The position numbers were made by a program, and so were the translations under genes. A model generated the notes under the pieces. It saw only the letters and a list, made by a program, of their open reading frames with translations, had not been told where the DNA came from and did no database searches. Source: Calocera cornea HHB12733 (Eukaryota > Basidiomycota > Dacrymycetes > Dacrymycetales > Dacrymycetaceae). From it: a stretch of 38,844 nucleotides of DNA. The DNA is taken from positions 30,949 to 69,792 of the forward strand of contig KV424026.1 of assembly GCA_001632435.1 (NCBI GenBank), written 5' to 3'. Shown piece after piece: positions 32,281 through 38,844 of this stretch (position 1 is its first letter; each line of letters starts with the position of its first letter).

Positions 32281-33303
32281 TCAAAGCTTGACCCTCCCCC
32301 CACCGCTCCCAGCCCTCGCCGCCTCCTCCAAATCCCGCACATCCTCGACCAGCCAGCCATACCAGAACATGACCAACGGCACGGTCGCGATATGCCACAG
32401 CGCATGCGCATCGAGCACACCCAAGAGCGGCGGGAAATCCAGCAGCTCGAGGGACATCGCTGCCATCGTCAGGCATACAAACGCGAGGGGTTTGTAGGAT
32501 GGGCGGGGGCGCGGCGGGGGGAGGAGGGGCGTGTAGCGGGCGAGGAGCCACAGGGCGTTGTGCAACAGGCCGACGGAGACAGCGAAGAGCATGTTGTAGG
32601 CGTAGTCGAATCGCGGCAGGCTGGGGATGTATCGAGGGAGCCAGGTGAGGTAGCTCACGTGCGCGGAGAACACCAGCGCCAGTGTTCCTGCGAGGGCGTG
32701 CCGCCAGCGCGTGTTGGAGGGGAGGTAGAGGTGAAACAGCCGCTGGAGGGTGTAGTACAGCGAGTAGAGCAGCGCGAGCGCGGCGGAGAAGTAGTCGAGC
32801 CGCTCTGTCCAGGGCGTGTCTCGCGTGTGGAAGACGCTGCTCCAGAGCCAGGCGTTCATCCCGACGTACGTGTACCACTCCAGGGAGCTCTTTAGGCCCA
32901 GCGAGACGGGGCCGTGGAATCCCGCGAGCTGCCGGCGGATGAAGGAGAGCCCGCGCAGGTGCTGCTGCCCGTTTGCCAGGCTCGCGAGGACGCTGAGGGG
33001 CTCTTGTGCACCGAGCAGCCGGTAGAACGCCCATTTGCCGTAGTACTGCTGCGGCTTTGCCTTTTCGCTTCCCTGGGGCAGGGACTCAAGCGCGTGCATG
33101 CACTCGTAGGCGCAGTTGTCGCCGCATGACCAGAGGGTGAGCCGGAGTGCGAGGGGGAGGGCCGTGCGGGCGGGGTTGTGCGGGGAGCACGTGGTCGACG
33201 TGCAGTGCTGCAGGCAGGACTGGAATGCGGGGGCGCGGTCGCCGGAGGAAGAAAGGGCGGGTACGGCGAGCAGAAGCAAGGTGAGGGAGAGGGGGAGCTG
33301 CAT
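32281..33303 (-). CDS. PER1: PER1/PGAP3 GPI-anchor lipid-remodelling protein
   Basis: PER1 in fungi and PGAP3 in animals remove the sn-2 acyl chain of GPI anchors in the secretory pathway (ER in yeast, Golgi in animals) during lipid remodelling. The gene is a single exon of 340 residues, near the family size. Residues 1-20 are a signal peptide (MQLPLSLTLLLLAVPALSSS). A luminal Cys-rich part follows (SCLQHC, TTC, CGDNCAYECMH). About seven membrane segments follow, interrupted by GKWAFYRLLGAQEPLSVLAS and NAWLWSSVFHTRDTPWTERLD, both strongly conserved in the family. The C-terminal segment LLDFPPLLGVLDAHALWHIA holds the Asp and His residues of the CREST hydrolase superfamily. Lack of introns is notable beside intron-rich neighbours. 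It is divergent from HOS2. Confidence 0.93.
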   Translation of the reverse strand: MQLPLSLTLLLLAVPALSSSGDRAPAFQSCLQHCTSTTCSPHNPARTALPLALRLTLWSCGDNCAYECMHALESLPQGSEKAKPQQYYGKWAFYRLLGAQEPLSVLASLANGQQHLRGLSFIRRQLAGFHGPVSLGLKSSLEWYTYVGMNAWLWSSVFHTRDTPWTERLDYFSAALALLYSLYYTLQRLFHLYLPSNTRWRHALAGTLALVFSAHVSYLTWLPRYIPSLPRFDYAYNMLFAVSVGLLHNALWLLARYTPLLPPPRPRPSYKPLAFVCLTMAAMSLELLDFPPLLGVLDAHALWHIATVPLVMFWYGWLVEDVRDLEEAARAGSGGGRVKL

Positions 33304-33628
33304 GCTGGCGATGGGTGTATGCGCTCAGAACGCGAACGACGCGGTGGGCGCGGTGTGCGGTGCGGAACTCAGTGGGCTGCCAGGCTGGGTTGGAATGCAC
33401 GCTGAGAAACAGGCAGCACGGGCCAAAAAGCCTCCGTCGTCCCTGAAAGCCTGAAAACCCGAGTCGGCTTTACGCGTCCCGCCACTCTCTCTCGCCCTCT
33501 TCATCCCCCACCGCCCCCCACTCGCACGCACAAGAGCATCCGTTTTCGCCGACCAGCTACACCACTGCACAGACAGAGCTATCTGACCGCCCCACTGATC
33601 CCTCCACCAAAGTGGCCCCCGACCGGGG
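33304..33628. promoter_or_regulatory. Divergent promoter of PER1 and HOS2
   Basis: 325 bases lie between the two opposite starts and must serve both genes. The plus strand has pyrimidine-rich runs at 33478-33506 and around 33585-33600, just before the HOS2 start. No TATA element is evident. Confidence 0.5.
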
Positions 33629-35572
33629 ATGAACGCGGACCCGATCGTGCAGACGTACTCGGACACGAAGGGGTTCTACGATGGGCGGCAGGCGACAGAG
33701 TACGAGAGCTACCGCGTGCAGCCGCACAGCCGGCGCTCGGTCGATTATTTCTTCCCCAAGGGCGTGGGCGACTACCACTATGGGGTGCGTGCATTGTGGA
33801 CTTGATATGTCAATGGGACGAGGCATGGTGCTGATGTGGTTTGCGTGGTGTGCAGGAAGGACACCCCATGAAGCCCCACCGGCTCGCCATCACCAACACG
33901 CTTGTGATCGGGTACGGCCTGCACAACCACATCGACCACTTCTTCTCGCCCACGCCCGCCTCCTCCGCAGAGCTCGAGGCCTTCCACGACAGCGACTACA
34001 TCGACTTCCTTTCCAAGCTGACACCCAAGAACGTGGACGAGATGTTCAAGCTGCACGGGGATATGATCAACTCCTCCGAAGACTGCCCGGTGTTTACGGG
34101 GCTGTTCGACTTCTGTAAGCAGTATGCGGGGGCGAGTATCCTAGCGGCCAGAAGGCTGGGCGAGGAGAGCTGCGATGTGGCGATCAATTGGACGGGAGGG
34201 CTGCATCATGCCAAGAAGAGGGGCGCGAGCGGGTTCTGCTATGTCAACGATATCGTGCTCGCCATCCAGCATTTATTGAGGTGAGATGAAGGATCTCCGG
34301 ATATGGACTCTTCTGAGCCACAGCAGGAAATACGCCCGCGTGTTGTACATCGACATCGACATCCACCACGGGGACGGGGTGGAAGAAGCGTTCTACAACA
34401 CGAACCGCGTGCTCACCGTCTCCTTCCACAAGTACAACGGCGAGTTCTTCCCTGGCACGGGAAAGCTAGACGACAACGGTTCAGGGCTCGGCAAGCACTT
34501 CTCGCTCAACGTCCCGCTCAAGGATGGCATCGACGACGAGTCGTATGTGACCATGTTCCGTGCAGTCATGGAGCCCGTCATCGCCACCTTCCGCCCGTCG
34601 GCGATCGTCCTGCAGTGCGGGGCCGACTCCCTGGGGTGCGACAGGCTCGGCGCATTCAATTTGAGCATCAAGGCGCATGGAGAGTGCGTGCGGTTTATCA
34701 AGTCCTTCGACCTGCCGCTGCTCGTCCTCGGCGGGGGAGGGTACACGATGCCGAACGTCGCGCGGTGCTGGACGTACGAGACATCGGTGCTGCTCGGCGT
34801 GCAGCTCCCGAACCAGCTACCGTCGACGAAATACGACAGCTACTTCCTCACGGACCGGCGGCTGCACCCTCCACTGGTCAGGAACGTCGAGAACCAGAAC
34901 ACGCGCGCGTCGCTCGAGCGCATCCGCATCTCCATCCGCGAGAAACTGCGGTACCTCGACGGCGCGCCGAGCGTACAGATGCAGGTGCTTCCCCCCGACC
35001 TCATGGCCTGGTTGGAGGACGAGGAGCGGCGCGAGATGCGCGAGCTGCGCGGGGATAGCGAGGCCGAGAAGGACAGGAGGAGGGAGGACAACCCCAAGCA
35101 CCTGGCGGAGTACTACGATCCTGAGCTTGCCAGCCCCGGCCAGTCGGGCGGCGAGCGGAATAGGTACGTCGACCCGAGCGCGCCGAGCGTCGCCTTCGAG
35201 CCGAGTGTGATACCGAAGAGGGGCAAGCCGCGCGGCAAGTCGGCGCTTGGCAAGGGGAAGGGAAAGGAGAGGGTCACGTTTGCGGATGAGGAGGAGGGGA
35301 CGGGGCCCGGTACGCCGGGCGCTTCAACCGCTGTGGCTGGGGCAGGAGCTGCGTCTTCCGCTGGAGGTAGCGCAGCGACCGGAGCGGGGGCAAGCGCCGG
35401 GGCGGGCGGGACGCCGAGCAGGGAAAGGACTGTGAGCGGGGGGAAGAGGAAGGTTGCCGGTGGGGCGCGGGTTAGGAAGGCTGCGGCCCGAAGGGGCGCA
35501 GGCGGGGCCGGGGAGGGGAAGAAGGAGAAGGAGAAGGAAGGCGCGGACGGAGAGGCGGATATCGATATTTGA
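33629..35572 (+). CDS. HOS2: Class I histone deacetylase HOS2
   Basis: HOS2 is the zinc-dependent lysine deacetylase of the Set3 complex in yeast. Exons 33629-33784, 33856-34280, 34327-35572, giving 608 residues. The N-terminus [32 protein letters not shown] and FCKQYAGAS fit the HOS2/HDAC3 branch better than Rpd3. The catalytic dyad is GGLHHAKK (His about 169-170). Zinc ligands are in DIDIHHGD (Asp 205, His 207) and [11 protein letters not shown] (Asp about 294), and LGGGGYT closes the pocket. After the deacetylase core (about 400) comes a charged segment and a long tail rich in Gly and Ala, then Lys/Arg, that ends EADIDI. This makes it about 150 residues longer than yeast HOS2 (452). The tail is probably disordered. 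Confidence 0.92.
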
Positions 35573-35689
35573 TGGATCTCTGCCCCTGTCCCTGGGTGGG
35601 CTGGCATGGGCGAGGCATCCAATGCCGGTTTGGGAGCCGCTGAGTCGAAGGCTGCAGAGGCGGACGCACCTTTGATGTGAACGTGCGTA

Positions 35690-36460
35690 TTTTTGAGTTG
35701 CTCAGGCTGTACGCTGGGTGTATACTAGTGAGTGTCTACTTATGCTGTGTGGATATTCTGGTGACTGTCGGCGCAGCTGTACTGTATAATCGAGTTGATA
35801 TCCGTCCAACGCGCGACGATATCGGTGGCTCACTCTGGAATGTGTGAACTTGAATCTTGTCCCGTTAGGCGATGTGCTGTCAGCAAGCCAGTGGATCTCG
35901 GCCCGGATCTATGATGCCGCGGTTGGTGCGATGGGAAGCTAAGCAGAAGGCTGCGGATGCCGAGGCAGCTTGTATCTGGATGAACGGCTTGATGATTTCG
36001 TGTCCGCTGTATGCGGCATGTCTGCCAGTGAGTCTCGCTCATGATGCGTGGACGATCGGCTGATGAGCATACCAGGTGCACTGGAACAATGATCCTCATA
36101 TTGCGTTCCGTCCACGAAGGCAGCGGTGGCTCACTCCATAATGCGTGAAATCGAACTTCGTCCTTCGGGCCGGGCGCTGCTGGAGAGGCAATGGAGCGGC
36201 GTCGGGTATCCGTGACGCCTTGGTCTCTCTGATATGATGGCTAAGGAGAAGGCTGCAGATGCCGAGGCAGCTGGGACCGTTATGCGCGTCTCGATCCTTG
36301 TGCTCTGCATGCTGGGGTGTATGCTAGTGAGTCTCATCTTATGATGCGCGGATGATCTGCTGACAGGTGATACAGTTGTCAGTTCATCAGTGCATAACGA
36401 TCATATCGAGTGAGCGGTATAAATATATTATTGGCTCGCTCCGGATTGTGCGGGATGAAT
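35690..36460 (+). repeat. About 300-base tandem repeats downstream of HOS2
   Basis: Anchors recur about 300 bases apart. gtgagtgtc/gtgagtctc followed by tatgatg-like sequence is at 35728, 36028 and 36327. ggtggctcactc is at 35824 and 36125, with a weaker copy ggctcgctcc near 36432. aaggctgc(g/a)gatgccgaggc is at 35947 and 36249. Copies differ by many substitutions and small indels. One copy encodes a tiny plus-strand frame from ATG 36236 (MAKEKAADAEAA, then a hydrophobic stretch), but the neighbouring copy has a stop at the same place. I do not call a gene. Confidence 0.7.
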
Positions 36461-36959
36461 TGAGCGCTGGGCGTGCCCTGTTTCGCACTGTCATGGCCAG
36501 CTGCTTTACCCAGCGACTCCGACGGAATGGAAAAAAATTGTTGCGGGAAAGCAGGACTCGTGCTGCACCAGTGGAGGAAGGACAGCTGGAATCACGAGCG
36601 GACCGCGAAGGTCCTAATCGGCGCGGTAGCTGTTGTTTGCACCAGCGTCTCATAATTACCTTATTACGCCCCAATATGGTTACAAAAAAATCCCCTTTAT
36701 TGAGCAGCGCGAAGTTCTATCTCTGAACCCTCAGGCCCTGTCTTGATCACCCAGATCGATGTACCGTGTGGAGTGAACGGATTGGGAGTGCATGTAGGCA
36801 GCCTCGAGGCGTACTGTGCGAAGAAAGAAGGTCTCGGACCCTCGCTTCGTTGTAGCACAGCCATTAAAAGGGCCACGTCAGCAAAACTGAGCACCAACTC
36901 CTCCTCTGCAGTCCCGTTACGCTCTGTCCTTCTTGTCGTCTACTCTCAGATCTCGCGAA
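36461..36959. other. Upstream region of gene D
   Basis: No gene is supported; the frames at 36367-36726 (plus) and 36697-36897 (minus) are unremarkable. AT-rich runs (aaaaaaatt near 36530, aaaaaaatcccc near 36686) lie in the probable promoter. Confidence 0.4.
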
Positions 36960-38543
36960 ATGGCAGCTTCTTGGTCGCAGTTCACTGCAGCTATCTGGGC
37001 CAACGCACGCACTGCGCTCGGATATCATGATACCGTTCGTGCCTTGGAGCCCCTATCAGCGTGACTCCTACTTTCTGAGCAACATTCTGCAGACGCTCCT
37101 ACTATCGAGGCTTGAAACGCTTCAAGATAATTGTTCAACTGCTCTGAAAGAAATCAAGGGCGTAGCATGGAACGATTCTGCTCAATCTCAAGACAGTCGA
37201 AACCAACTCGAGAGGTCAGCTTCCAATTCTGTGCTGAGACGTCCAGACTCATGCGTACCAAAGGGTTTATTGGGAGATCACCGGGGCAATTCAAGTTCTC
37301 AAGACGACCTATATCGGGGCCTCGGGTGGTGTATCAGCCAATAGCTACATGGAAGACCTGAACAGGCGCCTCGATGCGGCACGTACGGCAACACAAGCGG
37401 GCCCTTCTTTCCTGCCATCTCAACCACAACCAAAGCGCGTAGCACACGTCCCAGCCGGAGCACACGTCCTAGACGACATGCTTCCATCGGACAGCTCTGG
37501 ACGTGTTGTCACTGCCAATCCTCGGCGTGCTACTATGACCGATGACTTCGAGACGCGGCTGGGCACGTACCGTCCGGATGATTCAGTGCACACGGTTCTG
37601 GTGGCGGTCAAGTCTTCGCACGTGTACAATGACCTGTACACAAAGGGCGAACAAGCAGTAAGAGCCTAATCGCTTTTGAATGTCAAGCTCAAATATCTTG
37701 ATCAGGAATTGGATCATGAGATCACTCGCTGGATTGAACTCGACCACCCCAACGTGCTTCCGTTCCTCGCTACTGCCCACATCCCAGCGAATGGTCTACC
37801 ACGCGTCTGGTTCATTGTACCTTGGATGAAGAATGGTGATGTGATGAAGTACATCAAGACTCACAGAGATGTCGACAAGCATGCACTGGTATGTCTGTCC
37901 CGGACTCTAAAGGACGCACGATCATGTGTGATTAGTTGCGCGGAATCGCGCGTGGACTGTTGTATCTGCACACCCGGAACCCCCCAATCGTTCACGGAAG
38001 TGTCAGAGGGGTGAGTCGTTGATAGAACGCCAAGATTGTGTGCTAATTCTTATAAGTCCAACGTACTCATCGACGAGCTCGGCAAGCCGCGTCTGTGTGA
38101 CTTCGGACTGGAGAACTTTCGGGACATTACTGGCGATCTCTATCTAGGCAAGCCTACGCGGTACTCCTGGTGGCCGCCAGAATGGCAGGGACGAAGTCAC
38201 CGCAAGTCACCAGAAACGCAAGCGGTTGTATCAACGGCGTCGGATGTGTTCTCATTCGGTATGACAGCATGGGAGGTCAGATGACTGCTTTTCGAGATTG
38301 AATTTCACTCAGTCTCACTGTCTCCCCCTTCATCAGATCTACGCCGAGAAGCGACCATTCTCACCTATCCGATCGTATGACATCATTCAGATGATTCTCA
38401 GAGGCGAACGCCCTGACATTCCTAGCAATTGGACGGAATCCCCTGCTATGGCCCAGCTCGTTGAGTTAATCCCCCGCTGCTGGGATCAGGAACCCTCTAG
38501 GCGTCCTACGATGTCTGAAGTGGTACAAATCCTCGGGCCTTGA
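36960..38543 (+). CDS. TKL-family pseudokinase D with helical N-terminal region (MLKL-like layout)
   Basis: Firm exons: 37247-37657, 37706-37888 (183 bases), 37936-38010 (75), 38057-38275 (219), 38337-38543. Tentative first exons: 36960-37034 and 37093-37161, giving 412 residues; their junction to 37247 is uncertain. N-terminal part: MAASWSQFTAAIWANARTAL, LSRLETLQDNCSTALKEIK, RVYWEITGAIQVLK, YMEDLNRRLDAAR, all helix-like and amphipathic. The kinase-like part has VAVK (Lys about 170), ELDHPNVLPFLA, a catalytic loop VHGSVRGSN in which the catalytic Asp of the paralogues (HGD) is Ser and the following Lys is Arg, LCDFGLEN, and PPEW instead of APE. It is therefore probably a pseudokinase. The order helical bundle then pseudokinase recalls MLKL; that link is inference. 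Confidence 0.72.
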
Positions 38544-38844
38544 CCAAAGGGCCTCTGCCGGTATTGCGATGCAACCTCTCGAATCTCGCCCAGTATCATA
38601 TGATCGTTCCTCGTTGCTTCAGGCATATATGGAGCAATCGAACTCAAATGTGGCGCTTTGTGAAACGCATTACGGGTACTGTGAGTTTTTGGGGCTGTTC
38701 GCTCGCTGTTTGCTTGTGAGCCCCCTCTTTCGCTGCGAAGACGTCCCGCTGATGAGCAGTGGAGCTGTGTTGTAGACTATCAACTTGGGGTCGCAGTAGG
38801 GAGTGTTACTATTACAAAGGGAAATCACTGGGCTTCTACTCCTA
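38544..38844. other. Downstream region of gene D to window end
   Basis: A short plus-strand frame (38569-38775) has no recognisable content. The stretch probably contains the 3' end of transcript D. No gene supported. Confidence 0.4.

Noticed and set aside
34303..35058. Plus-strand Arg/Ala/His-rich frame overlapping HOS2
   Set aside because: Alternate frame of a GC-rich exon whose correct frame encodes all deacetylase motifs.
36236..36354. Tiny membrane-protein-like frame starting MAKEKAADAEAA
   Set aside because: It is only about 38 codons long and lies inside a tandem repeat whose other copy carries a stop in the same place.
1..38844. CRISPR arrays, rRNA, tRNA or bacterial operons
   Set aside because: No regularly spaced direct repeats, rRNA-like or cloverleaf sequences were noticed, and the gene structure is eukaryotic. 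A tRNAscan run would settle the tRNA point.

Overview
The window looks like nuclear DNA of a filamentous basidiomycete, most likely an Agaricomycete (mushroom or wood-decay fungus). Genes are dense and split by many introns of about 45-60 bases with GTRNGY donors (gtgcgt and gtacgt are frequent) and short CAG/TAG acceptors. Housekeeping proteins resemble fungal RPF2, RAD7, HOS2 and PER1. There is also a local expansion of tyrosine-kinase-like (TKL) kinases of the kind expanded in mushroom-forming fungi. All exon models were built by hand from reading frame, splice signals and alignment of paralogues within the window. No search or RNA evidence was available.

Layout. Bases 1-3330 hold a tandem family of small two-domain proteins. 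The C-terminal half reads like a SUMO/Rad60-type ubiquitin-like fold without a C-terminal Gly-Gly. Three members look intact (419-1013, 1851-2378, 2793-3327), one is a truncated, frameshifted relic (1087-1405), and a distant member lies at 11691-12422 on the minus strand. Next come RPF2 (3710-4805, minus), divergent from a long coiled-coil protein with a centrosomin CM1-type motif (5122-9038), a PI-PLC X-domain-like protein (9745-11364), a repeat-rich stretch (12423-13494), an unrecognised 363-residue protein (13495-14690, minus), an NmrA-like NAD(P)-binding protein (16012-16984), a P-loop ATPase (17182-18902) and RAD7 (19087-21329, minus).

From 21.5 to 31 kb lies an accessory block on the minus strand. 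It has three TKL kinase genes with the same exon plan: A (21582-24200, damaged), B (24940-26369) and C (28094-29492). It also has a small GATA zinc-finger gene (29591-30070) whose first exon resembles exon 1 of RAD7, a broken copy of the kinase N-terminal region (30397-30990), and a probable miniature inverted-repeat element (27375-27960). PER1 (32281-33303, minus) and the histone deacetylase HOS2 (33629-35572) are divergent neighbours. HOS2 is followed by about 300-base tandem repeats. The window closes with a fourth kinase-family gene, D (36960-38543, plus).

The most interesting candidate is gene D. It shares the exon plan of kinases A-C, but its catalytic loop reads HGS where they read HGD, so it is probably a pseudokinase. 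It is preceded by an amphipathic helical N-terminal region. Helical bundle plus pseudokinase is the layout of MLKL, the animal and plant cell-death executioner. The other lead is the ubiquitin-like family, an apparently undescribed array of non-conjugatable tandem beta-grasp proteins.
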